Source: Nymphaea colorata
Lineage: Eukaryota > Streptophyta > Magnoliopsida > Nymphaeales > Nymphaeaceae
DNA: 64,000 nt
Direction: 5' to 3'
Assembly: GCF_008831285.2 (NCBI RefSeq)
Contig: NC_045144.1
Span: 24,507,716 to 24,571,715, forward strand
Below the pieces are notes generated by a model that was not told the origin of the DNA, searched no databases, and was given only the letters and a program-made list of their open reading frames with translations. Every line of letters begins with the position of its first letter. Within the stretch, counting starts at the first letter, position 1. Made by a program: the position numbers and the translations under genes. This document shows positions 24,555-34,518 of this stretch, piece by piece.

Positions 24555-26056
24555 ATGGCTGCTACATCTTTGAAAGAACGAGAACCAGCAAGTCTTGAGG
24601 AGGCTTTAAAAGACCCACGATGGATCAAACCAATGCAAAGTGAAATGGATGCCATTTACAAAAATCAAACTTGGGTCCTTGTTGCACCACCTAAGGGAGT
24701 TAATCTAGTCGGATGTAAGTGGGTCTTTAAAATCAAAAGACGTTTAGATGGGACCATACTTACTACAAGGCTAGACTTTGTGTGGCCAAAGGTTATAGCC
24801 ATAGGGAATGAATTGATTATATACAGACCAATGATAAAAGCTACCACTATATGGGTCATCCTCTCTATTGTTGTGTCCAAAGGTTGGACTATCCATCAAT
24901 TGAATGTTAACAATGCATTTCTTCATGGGATTCTAAAAAAGGATATTCTCATGACTCAACCACCAACATTTGAGAATATTGCTAAGCCTCACCAAGTGCG
25001 TCACCTCAAAAAGGTACTTTATGGCTTAAAGCAAGCACCCCGTGCTTGGTTTGAAAGACTCAAAGCATATATTTTTGAAATTGGGTTCATGGAGTCATCA
25101 GTTGACACCAGTTTTTGTTAGAAAAACCCAAGATAAAGTCATCTTTCTGCTTATATATATAGATGATATAATTATTACAGGAAATTAAAAGGATTATACT
25201 AGTTTTGGACAAGCCTTTTCCATAAAAAATCATGGAAAATTACATTTCTTCTTAGGCATTGAAGTATCACATCAAAAGGAAAAAATTTTCTCGTGTAGGG
25301 AAAATATATCGAGATATTTTATGGCGAGCAAACATGGAGAATGCAAAATCTTGTGTCATGCCTACTGTTCCAAATATTCCTCTATCCAAACTCGAAGGCA
25401 AAAGATTGGAAAATGAAACTGAATACCAACAAATCATAGGAGCTCTTTAGTATGTTACTTTAACATGCCCAGATATTACCTTTGCAGTGAATAAAAGCTT
25501 GTCCGTTCATGCACCAGCCCACTTCAACTCACTTGACTCATGTCAAAAGAATTTTATGATACCTTAAAGGTACCGTACAACATGGTTTTGAGATATCAAA
25601 ATCTAGTTCTTTTGTTTTATCTGCTTACCCTAACGCACATTGGGCTGGGTGCTCGGACAATCAACGACCCACTAGTGGCTATGTTACAAAAATTGGACAC
25701 AATATCATATTTTGGAGATCGACCAAACAACAAACAGTAGCAAAATTTAGCACAGAGGTAGAGTATAACACCATTGCAGGAGATCTTTTAGAAGTGATAT
25801 GGCTAAATAACTTGATGAAAGGTCTGGGAATTCAAACTGAGAAACCAATTCTGTGGTGCGACAACATTGGAGCAACATATTTGGCGGCAAATCTAGTTTT
25901 CCATGCACGAACATAACACATAGAAATTGACTATCATTTTGTCAGAGAGAAGGTGGTAGGCAATACAATTCAGATTAAATGTGTTTAGTCAAGAAACCAA
26001 TTAGCTGATATTTTTACTAAGCTCTTACCAATACCAAGATTTCATTATCTCAAGTA
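24555..26056 (+). pseudogene. Copia A reverse transcriptase and RNase H
   Basis: RT starts with EREPASLEEALKDPRW and MDAIYKNQTWVLV, and continues to GCKWVFKIKRRLDGT. The first catalytic motif reads LNVNNAFLHG, with Asn where the family has the metal-binding Asp, so the enzyme would be inactive. The block just before it is also corrupted. YGLKQAPRAWFERL follows, then a frameshift near 25120. The second catalytic motif, YIDDIIITGN, is intact near 25160. The RNase H tail has STEVEYNTIAGD, then LWCDNIGATYLAAN, HFVREKV and NQLADIFTKLLPIPRFHYL (25740-26056), as in RE1-like Copia elements. At least four frame breaks are visible. Confidence 0.9.
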
Positions 26057-26098
26057 AATGCTAAATGTCCTTGAAATGGAGATTGGATCAAAGGGGCA

Positions 26099-26509
26099 TG
26101 TTAGAGATAAGGTTGCCGATCCTATTCATCCATCATCCTTTCCAATATTGCAATGTAAATCAAATTGCTTGGATCAAGTCAAATATGGAAGAATTCTGAT
26201 TGACACTCAAAAGAGGAAAGCAACAAATGATCCAACGTTCGAAGATGCCAAAAACTGTTTCAAAAGGAAATAAATTCAAATTTTCAATCAAGATCCAAAA
26301 ATATCAGATCTTGACAGACCAGCTTGAAAATTCCTATTTAGCTTTATTTCCTCTTCTAAAATTTAAGTGTTGTAACAAGAGATTCCATTCCTTCCAGAAT
26401 GGTAAAGGAAAGGAACATTGCCGTGGAGGTAGGTCGATCTTGACCGAACCACGTAACTGCTTGTGTGTACTCTCTCTCTCTCTCTCTCTCATATCTCCAT
26501 ACATTTACA
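26099..26509 (+). repeat. 3' LTR of Copia A (411 bp)
   Basis: It starts TGTTAGAGATAAGG directly after the purine-rich 'ggatcaaaggggca' and ends ...CATTTACA. It aligns along its length with both LTRs of element B on the opposite strand, including the CT microsatellite near its 3' end (26470-26491). The 5' partner LTR is missing. Confidence 0.9.
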
Positions 26510-27029
26510 AAGATAATGGTCAATGAGGAACCAATTTATATTCATAAGCATATAATTTCAAGGTATTATTTGAAACATACAAGTAGAACACATGACCAAA
26601 GTAAATATATAACAATACAAAAATCAGAAAATCGACCTCCAAATTTAATTCACAAATTAAGACGGTGGACTGGTTCAAAATGTTGAACTCGAACACCACC
26701 CTGAAGAAAAGTTCAGGTAAAAAATCAACTCAGCTATGTGGTATTGATATGATAGTGCTGGTACTCAATAATGCAAACATTTTGCTTGAGGTAGGTGGCC
26801 CACAGGACCAGCTCCAGAAAATAACGTTAGAGGTCTTGTCAACGTAACAGCCATGAAAGTTGAGCAAAATATGCTATTATGCTACTTTGGCAATTCACTG
26901 ATCTTATATGACTTTACCACCGATGCCTCGGAAATGATGTGTTGAGAATTGTCTTCATATGTCACATGCCAGTGTTACCCTTGCGGGAGCAGATGACACC
27001 TTCCTGTATGGGCCTGAGTTTCCTGAGGT
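26510..27029. other. Spacer between Copia A and the kinase relic
   Basis: AT-rich, no domain recognised. Because the kinase runs on the minus strand, this is its 3' flank. Bases 26930-27029 may still contain the decayed C-terminal tail of the kinase in another frame. Confidence 0.45.
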
Positions 27030-27274
27030 TTACAATGCCTTTTCGTATGAGACTAAGTTTGCTGAAGTTGACAATACGTGATCCGGAGATGGATAATGCA
27101 GAAGTAGTTGGTTCATGCCTTGATCGTGAATACGTAGATTCTGGTGTTCTGGATCTTGTAGCGGCACATACCCATTAAGAGACTGAGTCAATTGCCGCAT
27201 GTTTGGCCTTGATTCAGGTGCAGTCTGTGAACAGAGTGGGCCAAGCTTTAGCACAAGGTCTGCTTCACTAGTGG

Positions 27275-27408
27275 AGCCAAAAAAAATTTTCTGGTGGTGG
27301 CACTCATTCAATACCTATAATTTTTTTTTGGGAACTTACGTATATAACAATCAAATATATCCAAACATCAACATAGTTGCCACACCAGCCACCATGTCAC
27401 TACACCAC
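27275..27408. mobile_element. About 135-bp insertion in the LecRLK kinase domain
   Basis: The kinase reads YVEEKVE on one side and DLVLKLGPLCS on the other; family members have only a few residues here. About 135 bp of AT-rich text lies between, keeps the frame but brings stop codons. Possible 8-bp flanks are tgcttcac and tgctctac (6 of 8). The right end ('cacaccagccaccatgt') resembles text near 54245 in the segmental repeat R3, so a small repeated element may be involved. Clear terminal inverted repeats were not found. Confidence 0.5.
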
Positions 27409-28989
27409 TGCTCTACTTTCTCCTCCACATAGCTCGTTCCGAGCCTTTTATCCCTGGCATCCAGTACTCGTCCACCTTTCCACAGAGAGTGGACCAACTC
27501 CACTAGAATCATCTCCTCAGAAGGTCTTCTGGGCTCAATCAGCCTCCTTCCACAGGCCACCTCCAGGAGCAAGGAACCATATGAGTACACATCAGAGCTC
27601 ATCTTTGATTTGCTGGTGCGAGAGAGCTCCGACGCCATGTAACCTAGACTACCAACGACATGGGTATTCTTGGGATTGGTACCATGGTCATACAGTTTGG
27701 CAAGCCCAAAATCACCCAACTTGCCATTTAGATCACCATCCAACAAAATGTTACTTGCTTTAACATCTCTATGCATGATGACTTGCTCCCACTCTTCATG
27801 AAGATACAGCAAGCCACAAGCAATTACCTTTCTAATCTTTAACCTCTGTGCCCAACTCAACCTGCTCCCTTCCATCTCAAAAAGATGACAGTCTAGACTC
27901 CCATTCAGTATGAACTCATAAACCAGGAGTAGATCATTGCCTCGTCTACACCAACCATGCAATTGGATCAGGTTTCTATGCCTTGTCCTCCCCAAGCTTG
28001 ACACTTCTGCCACAAATTCCCTCATCCCTTGCTTTGAACCATGTGAGACTCTCTTCACTGCAACCTCGATTCTGCTTATGGGCAGCACACCTTTGTAGAC
28101 ACTACCAAAGCCTCCTTTCCCCATCTCTTCCCTGCAACCTTTAGTTGCCCTGTAGATTTTCCTGTAGGGGAGCCTGTGTGGAGAGTCCATCTCCCATCCT
28201 TCTATATTCTCAGACATGAGCTTCCTCTTCCTCTTTGTCAAATAAGATATGCCAACCATGTTGATGAGAAATAACAGGTCCACTAATGCAGCAAAAATGA
28301 AAAGGAACAACTTAAAAGACTTCCATAGTGGAGTACAATCTTGAGGAATAGAAGGACGGCGTGAGAGGTCCAATTCTGGTGCTTTTCCGTCCATCATGAA
28401 GCTCCATGCCAAGATATAGTGGTTGCTTTCTAGCTTTTGAATGCCAGTAGAGAATCCAACATACATGTGTTCAAGCAGAATAGGGGATAGATCAATGGAA
28501 TATGATACGAGGGAATGGTTAGGGACAATGGAGCTATGGTGACACTCAACTGCTTTCCCTACCCATCATACTCTATCCGTGCCTGAATGGTGGTTTGGAT
28601 GTCAAGAACTTTATTGCCAAACTCAATATAGTAAGTGGCATACTTCAAGAAACTGGAGTTCACACCTTTCACGTCGATGCACACATGGTTTCCATTTGTA
28701 TCATTCAAATTTACCTGTTGAACGGTGTCGAATTCAACAACAAATACATGACTGGCTGGGTTTTATTGTTCCCCTGGTTGAAAAGGCCAAGGTAGCGGCC
28801 TCTTGTGGCCTGCAAAAATTTGGTGGCCTGGGTAAAGCCATGGCCCCCTGACACTAGGAACTGGGATACAATTTTGGACACGAAATGGGTACTGAACGAT
28901 TGGGTTTTCTTAGCACCAGGGGCCTTTTTGAATTGTAGAATGGCAGGGTAGAATGTGTGGCATTTGAAGTGGATTCGTGGCAAGGTGAC

Positions 28990-28994
28990 CATTG
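28990..28994. repeat. Target-site duplication of Copia B, left
   Basis: CATTG, next to the LTR end at 28995; partner CGTTG at 34338-34342 (4 of 5). Both lie in the same codon region of the interrupted lectin gene. Confidence 0.75.
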
Positions 28995-29009
28995 TGTATA
29001 AGTATAGAT

Positions 29010-29046
<37 letters not shown>

Positions 29047-29388
29047 AGCACACACAAAACAGCTATGTGGTTCGGTCAAAATCAACCTATGTCCATGATA
29101 GTTTATCTCCTTTACAATTATGGAAAATAAATTGTCTCTTCACAACGACAGAAATTTTAGAAGAGGAAAGAAAACTAAATAGCAATTTCAAGCTAGTATG
29201 TCAAGATCCGATATCTTCGAATGTCGGAGCAGATTTTGATATCTTCAAACGTTGGAGCATTTGTTGCTTTCTTCTTTTGAGTGTCAATCATATTTCTTCC
29301 AAACTTGACTTGATCCAAACAATTTGATTTACGTTGCAAGATTATCAAGAATAATGGATGAATAGGATTGGCAACGTTATCTCTAAAT
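28995..29388 (-). repeat. 3' LTR of Copia B
   Basis: About 394 bp. On the minus strand it starts near TTTAGAGATAACG (one base lost against the TGTTAGAG start of A) and ends ...CTATACTTATACA. It carries a GA/CT microsatellite at 29013-29043. Compared with the 5' LTR it lacks a block around the 'tagatcttgattac' region. Confidence 0.9.
29013..29043. repeat. (AG)n microsatellite in the Copia B 3' LTR
   Basis: About 31 bp of AG dinucleotides. The equivalent runs in the 5' LTR (33948-33970) and in the LTR of A (26470-26491) are shorter, so the repeat has changed length since insertion. Confidence 0.95.
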
Positions 29389-29401
29389 GCCCCTTTGATC
29401 C
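29389..29401 (-). other. Polypurine tract of Copia B
   Basis: The minus strand reads GGATCAAAGGGGC directly before the 3' LTR. The same text precedes the LTR of A. It primes plus-strand DNA synthesis in live elements. Confidence 0.75.
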
Positions 29402-29489
29402 AATCTCCATTTTAAGGACGCTAAGCATTTTCTTGAGATAATGAAACCTTGGTCCTGGTAATGCCTTAGTAAAAATATCAGCTAATTGC

Positions 29490-32400
29490 TTTTTTGACTA
29501 AACATAATTAATCTCAATTGTATTGTCTCCCACCTTTTCTCTGACAAAATGGTAGTAAATTTCTATGTGTTTCGTTCGTGCATGGAAAACTGGACTTGCC
29601 GCCAAATATGTTGCTTCAATGTCGTTGCACCACAAAATTGGTTTTTCCTGAGTTTGAATTCCCTCATCTTTCATCAAGTTATTTAGCCATATCACTTCTG
29701 AAAAAGCTCCTACAATGGTCTTGTACTATGCCTCTGTGCTAGATTTTCCCACTGTCTATTATTCGATAGATCTCCAAGATATGATATTATGTATAATTTT
29801 TTGTAACATTGCCACTAGTGGATCTTCGATCGTCCAGGCACCTAGCCCAATCTACGTCAGAATAAGCAGATAAAATGAATGAATTAGATTTTGATATTTC
29901 AATGCCATCCTGCATGGTTTCTTTAAGATATCATAAAATTCTTTTGACATAAGTCCAGTGAGTTGAAGTAGGTTGGTGCATGTACTGGCAAACTTTGTTC
30001 ACTGCAAAAGTAATATCTGGGTGTGTTAAAGTGACATACTGAAGTGCTCCCATGATTTGTCGGTACTAAGTTTCATTTTTCAATTTTTTAGCATCAAGTT
30101 TAGATAGAGGAACATTTGGAACATCAAGCGAGACACAAGATTTTGCATTCCCCATGTTCGCTTACCTTAAAATATATCTGATACATTTTCCCTACGAGAG
30201 AAAAATTCTGTCCTTTTGATGTGACACTTCAATGCCTAAGAAAAAATGAAATTTTCCAAGATCTTTTATAGAGAAGGCTTGTCCAAAACTATGTATAATC
30301 CTTTGAATTTTCAGATGATTATTTCTTATAATAATTATTTCATCTACATATATAAGAACAAAGATGATTTTATCTTGGGTTTTTCTAACAAAAAGACAAG
30401 TATCAACTAGTGACTCCCTGAACCCATTTTCAAGAAGATATACTTTGAGTCTTTCAAACCAAGCTCGGGGTGCTTGCTTTAAACCATAAAGTGCCTTTTT
30501 AAGGTGACACACTTAGTGACGCTTAGCTGCATTCCCAAATGCTAGTGGTTGAGTCATAAAAACTTTCTCCTATAGAATCCCATGAAGAAATGCATTGTTA
30601 ACATCCAATTGGTGGATAGTCCAACCTTTGGACACAACAATAGAGTCCTCGACCCGTATAGTGGTAGGTTTTATCACTGGACTACACATGTCAGAACAAT
30701 CAATTCCATCTCACTGGCTATAACCTTTGGCCATAAGTGTGACCTTGTAGTGAGCAATTTTCCCATCTAAACATCTCTTGATTTTAAAAACCCACTTACA
30801 ATCATCTAGATTAACTCCCGTAGGTGGTGTGACAAGGTTCCAAGTTTGATTTTTGTAAAAGGCGTCCATTTTACTTTAGATGGATTTGATCCATCGTGGG
30901 TCTTTTAAGGCCTCCTCATGGCTTTCTAATTCTCTTTCTTCTAGAGATGTAGCAGTCATGTAAAGCTTGGGTCACCTAGTTCCATCTTGGGACCTTGTGA
31001 TCATGGGGTGAGTCCTACTTGGGATGTCGATGGTGAGATTTGGAGAAGATTGATCAATAGCGTTTTCTTGAATCCCATGTTTATAAGTATGATATTTCAT
31101 CAATTGAATTGATCAAATGGTTGTTTTGAGTCTGATCTTCTTCCCATGAATTTGGACCGGGTAAGAATATATATTTGGATCCATTGGGACCAAATCCAGC
31201 TTTCTTGGAGTTGTCTTCTTTTTGAGTCTCAACTGGAGGTGTGTCTACATGATTGGAAATCCATTTTTCAACATCCTTTTCAGTGGTTGGAGAACCATAT
31301 CCATGAAATAAGAAATTTCTCTCATTGAAAACAACATGTCTGCTAATAAAGACCATGTTAATAATAGGACCCAAACATATGTATCCCTTATGACATGTCC
31401 CATAGCCAAGAAAAACGCATGCTTTGGATTTTGGAGAGAGTTTGGACTCTCTATATGGTACAAGAAAGGGATAGCATGTATATCCAAAAACACGATAATA
31501 ATCATATTGAAGAGTAACTTTGGAAACAGTTTCAAATGGAGATTTATTTCTGAGTTATGGACTAGCCAATCGGTTGATGACATGAATTGTTGTTCTAAAA
31601 GAATCAACCCAAAAACGTTGAGGAAGAGATGCATGAACCATCATACTAAAGCCTGTCACAACAACATGGCGAAGTTTTCTCTTCACAATGCTATTTTGTT
31701 GAGGCATGTGGGGGCAAGAAACCCATCTCTTTATCTCATTTGAGCTGAGAAAATTTGAGAAATTATTGCTTAAAAACTGGTCACTAGAATTGTTATGGAA
31801 AATTTTTAACCCATGTCCCAATTGTTTTTCCAGAAGAATCTTAAAATTTTGAAAGCATGGCACCGTGTCTAATTTTCTAATAAGGGAAAAAATCCAACTA
31901 AAGTGTGAAAAAACCATCCACAATCAATAGATAATATTTGTAGCCTTCTCTAGAGCATGTTGGGGCAGGCCCCCAAAGGTCGGCATAAAGTAAATGAAGA
32001 GGATGAATGCTAGTACTTAAACTAAAGTCAAATGGCAACCAGTACATCTTAGCCAAAACACAACTAGAATAGAAATCAAGTTTACTATCACCCATAGGCA
32101 CATAATTATTTTTCTTAAGTAAATTCAATGTCTTCAAGTGAGAATGACCCAATCGTTGGTGCTTAAGATTGACTGGAAGACTTCTAGAATGCTGCGTAAT
32201 AAGAGTACGTTAGATCTTTCGTTGGCTTCATCAGTCCATATGTATAGATCATCCTTAGTTTTCCCCTTGTGAAGTGCTACCATGTCTGCAAATCTCTAAC
32301 AACAAATCCATGAGCATCAAATTCCCTTGAGCAATTGTTGTCTTTTATAAAATGAGAGATAGATATAACATTTTGGCTGATCGTTGGCACATGCACTGCA

Positions 32401-33791
32401 TTTTTTAACAGAAAGGAACGAGAAATTGAGTTGAGAAATATGTTACTGATATGAGAGATTGGAGCCTTAGCATCATTGCCTACAAGAAGTCCTTATCCAC
32501 CCGGTCATTGACTTTGTCGTTCATAGAGTCATCACTATGAGTCACATGGTGGGTCACACCATCAGGTTATCAAGCATTGTCGCGACCTCCATTTAGACTC
32601 ATTGCCATAAAGGCCTTAGGTATGTCATAGCGCGTCCCTGCAGTATCATTTCTGTGCCGACAAAATTGACATATAACCAGCTGAGTTTCAGAATCCTTTT
32701 GCCCTTGAGAGCCTCGTCCAGTAGGGTCAAGATTTCCTTCTGTGGCTATGGCCACCATGACCACTACGACCACTATTTGCCCCACAGCCACCATAGTTTC
32801 CACGACCACCATAGCCTCCTCATTGAGTAAAAAAGGTAGTTACTAAAAAGAATGAGAAATTGAGTTGAGAAATATGTTACTGATATGAGAGATTGGAGCC
32901 TTAGCACCATTGCCTACAAGAAGTCCTTATCCACCCGGTCATCGACTTTGTCTTTCATGGAGTCATCACTATGAGTCACATGGTTGGTCACACCACCATC
33001 GGGGTATGAAGCATTGTTGCGACCTCCATTTAGACCCATGGCCATAAAGGCCTTAGGTATGTTGTAGCGCATCCGCGCAGTATCATTTCTATGCCGACCA
33101 AATTGGCATATAACCAGCTGAGTTTCAGAATCCTTTTGCCCTTGAGAGCCTCGTCCAGTAGGGTCAAGATTTGTTTCTGTGGCTATGGTCACCATGACCA
33201 CTACGACCACTATTTGCCCCACAGCCACCATAGTTTCCATGGCCACCATAGCCTCCTCGTTGAGTAAAAAAGGCAGTTGCTGAAGATTCAACTTGTGCAG
33301 GGCTTTTAGAAGCAAGTAATTGAAGTCGACGCTCTTGATTGAGCAAGAGATCATGTAACTTGGAAAAGGTGGGTGGGATTTTGGACATGGTGACTGTTGT
33401 AACAAAACTCTCATACTCGTTTGACAAGCCATTGAGAGTATTCTGAACTAGATACTATCTTATTCACAGCTCTAAGAGAATTAACACAAAACCTCATGTG
33501 GTTGAAATATGCCAACATACTTTTGTCATTCTTTTTGGCATTTTGCAAATCCCTCTTTAACTGAAGAACACAAATATTTGAATGAGATGCATGAGCCTTA
33601 GCCAAGGCCACCCAGACTTCACGAGCCACATCATAGGAGACAATTTGAGTGAGTATAGATTCAGAAACGATTGACAATATCCAGCTTAACGCAATCTGGT
33701 CAGATTGATTCCATTTAATGTACTCCGGATTTATTTCAAGTGGAGGAGTGGAAGAGCCATCAACATACCTTAATAAATCTTGGCTAGACAT
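29490..33791 (-). pseudogene. Copia B gag-pol relic
   Basis: Gag starts MSSQDLLRYVDGSSTPPLE (33791) with a UBN2-like text including LQLKRDLQNAKKNDKSMLAY, then a Gly-rich stretch. The zinc knuckle is damaged (CQFC present, the last Cys lost). Protease reads YPDGGVTNHVTHS, so Asp-Ser-Gly has become Asp-Gly-Gly. Pre-integrase: LGHSHLKTLNLLKK, then DLWGPAPTCSREGYKYYLLI (31898-32152). The integrase C-terminus lies at 31245-31634. RT (30192-30512) has YGLKQAPRAWFERLKVYLLE, but YVDD reads YVDE. RNase H (29498-29695) has KPILWCNDIEATYLAAS and HFVREKV. Many stops and frame changes separate the parts, so no active polyprotein can be made. Part of gag/protease is tandemly duplicated. Confidence 0.9.
32412..33279 (-). 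repeat. 434-bp tandem duplication inside Copia B gag/protease
   Basis: Copy 1 (about 32412-32845) and copy 2 (about 32846-33279) share 'gagaaattgagttgagaaa', 'ggagccttagca', 'attgcctacaagaagtcctt' and the Gly-rich gag end in the same order, offset about 434-437 bases. Element A has only one copy, so the duplication arose in B or its lineage. Both copies contain a knuckle-like and a protease start region. Differences between copies are scattered point changes. Confidence 0.9.
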
Positions 33792-33912
33792 GGCACTTCA
33801 GAGCTGCGATATCCAGAGGAGAGAGTTGTTTTCGTCTAGCTTGATAGATATGAGGCTTGCAATTGCATTCCATTGAGGACTGATGGTCATCATGGTAGGT
33901 TGCTAAAGCAAA

Positions 33913-33928
33913 CTTGACTCTGGTACCA
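33913..33928 (-). other. Primer-binding site of Copia B
   Basis: The minus strand reads TGGTACCAGAGTCAAG directly after the 5' LTR, close to TGGTATCAGAGC, complementary to plant initiator-Met tRNA. Confidence 0.85.
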
Positions 33929-34337
33929 TGTAAAACTATAGAGACAAAAGAGAGAGAGAGAGAGAGAGAGCACACACGAAACAGTTATGTGGTACGATCA
34001 AAATCAACCTACGTACACGATAGTTTCTCTCCTTTACAATTATGGAAAATAAATTCTCTCTTCACAATAACATAAAGTTTAGAAGAGGAAAAAAATCTAA
34101 ATAGCAATTTCAAGCTGGTCTGTCAAGATCCAATATTTTTAGATCTTGATTACAAAATTGAATTTCTTTCCCTTTGGAACAGATTTTGATATCTTCGGAC
34201 GTTGGAACATTTGTTGCTTTCTTATTTTGAGTGCCAATCACAGTTTTCCATATTTGACTTGATCCAAGCAATTTGATTTACGTTGCAAGATTGGCAAGAA
34301 TAATGGATGAATAGGATCGGCAACCTTATGTCTAACA
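33929..34337 (-). repeat. 5' LTR of Copia B (409 bp)
   Basis: On the minus strand it starts TGTTAGACATAAGG and ends TAGTTTTACA (TG...CA). It is followed by the primer-binding site and preceded by the target-site duplication CGTTG (34338-34342). Confidence 0.92.
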
Positions 34338-34342
34338 CGTTG
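34338..34342. repeat. Target-site duplication of Copia B, right
   Basis: CGTTG, partner of CATTG at 28990-28994. Confidence 0.75.
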
Positions 34343-34518
34343 GTCAGGGAAAGAGCCCCCGTTCTCGTAATAGTTGCAGAGTTGGATAGGTTCAGGTGTG
34401 AGGATTTGAAGCCATTGAAGAGAAAGGTGTTGTTGAGAGAAGTTGCAGTTGATCTGCAGATATGAGCAAGAATGTGAAGGAGGAATATGAGAAGGAACCT
34501 TGAGTAGGGAAGGGCCAT

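Larger units (their letters stand above)
19720..26509 (+). mobile_element. RE1-like Copia retrotransposon A, 5'-truncated and interrupted
   Basis: The element starts abruptly inside gag at about 19720, so the 5' LTR and most of gag are missing. Its gag text is closely similar to that of element B at 33.2-33.4 kb. Gag is interrupted by a 3,015-bp hAT-type element (19886-22900) and resumes in frame after it. Protease, integrase, RT and RNase H follow to about 26056, then a polypurine stretch and one LTR (26099-26509). It has several stops, frameshifts and a protease deletion, so it cannot be autonomous. It lies in opposite orientation to element B, with the kinase 3' end between them. Confidence 0.9.
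28995..34337 (-). mobile_element. RE1-like Copia retrotransposon B, complete structure, 5.3 kb
   Basis: All structural parts are present on the minus strand. They are the 5' LTR (33929-34337), a primer-binding site directly after it, gag, protease, integrase, RT, RNase H, a polypurine tract, the 3' LTR (28995-29388) and a 5-bp target-site duplication. It sits inside the lectin domain of a receptor kinase gene in the same orientation as the gene. The two LTRs differ by many substitutions and a deletion of about 45 bp in the 3' LTR, so the insertion is old. The coding part is broken in many places. It is the same family as element A. Confidence 0.92.
27030..34518 (-). pseudogene. L-type lectin-domain receptor kinase (LecRLK), disrupted by Copia B
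   Basis: Minus-strand gene of a plasma-membrane receptor kinase with an extracellular legume-lectin domain. The 5' part (34338-34518) encodes a signal peptide (MALPYSRFLLIFLLHILAHI) and the lectin start FLFNGFKSSHLNLSNS, ending ALSLTN. Copia B then interrupts it. The lectin resumes at 28994 with HTFYPAILQFKKAP and SFSTHFVSKIVSQFLVSGGH. A frameshift near 28720 follows, then VNLNDTNGNHVCIDVKGVNS and a TAG in the EYDG.GKQL segment. From 28466 the frame is open through a membrane segment (SFKLFLFIFAALVDLLFLIN) and a kinase domain with GKGGFGSVYKG, VAVKR, HRDVKASNILLD and DFGLA. The APE motif reads ASE. Subdomain XI (VLKLGPLCSQTAPESRPNMR) is displaced by a small insertion carrying a stop. A pseudogene. 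Confidence 0.9.

Noticed and set aside
24665-24880. A minus-strand open frame within Copia A
   Set aside because: It is a shadow of the reverse-transcriptase frame on the plus strand.
27377-27763. A 128-codon plus-strand open frame
   Set aside because: It is antisense to the conserved kinase domain on the minus strand.
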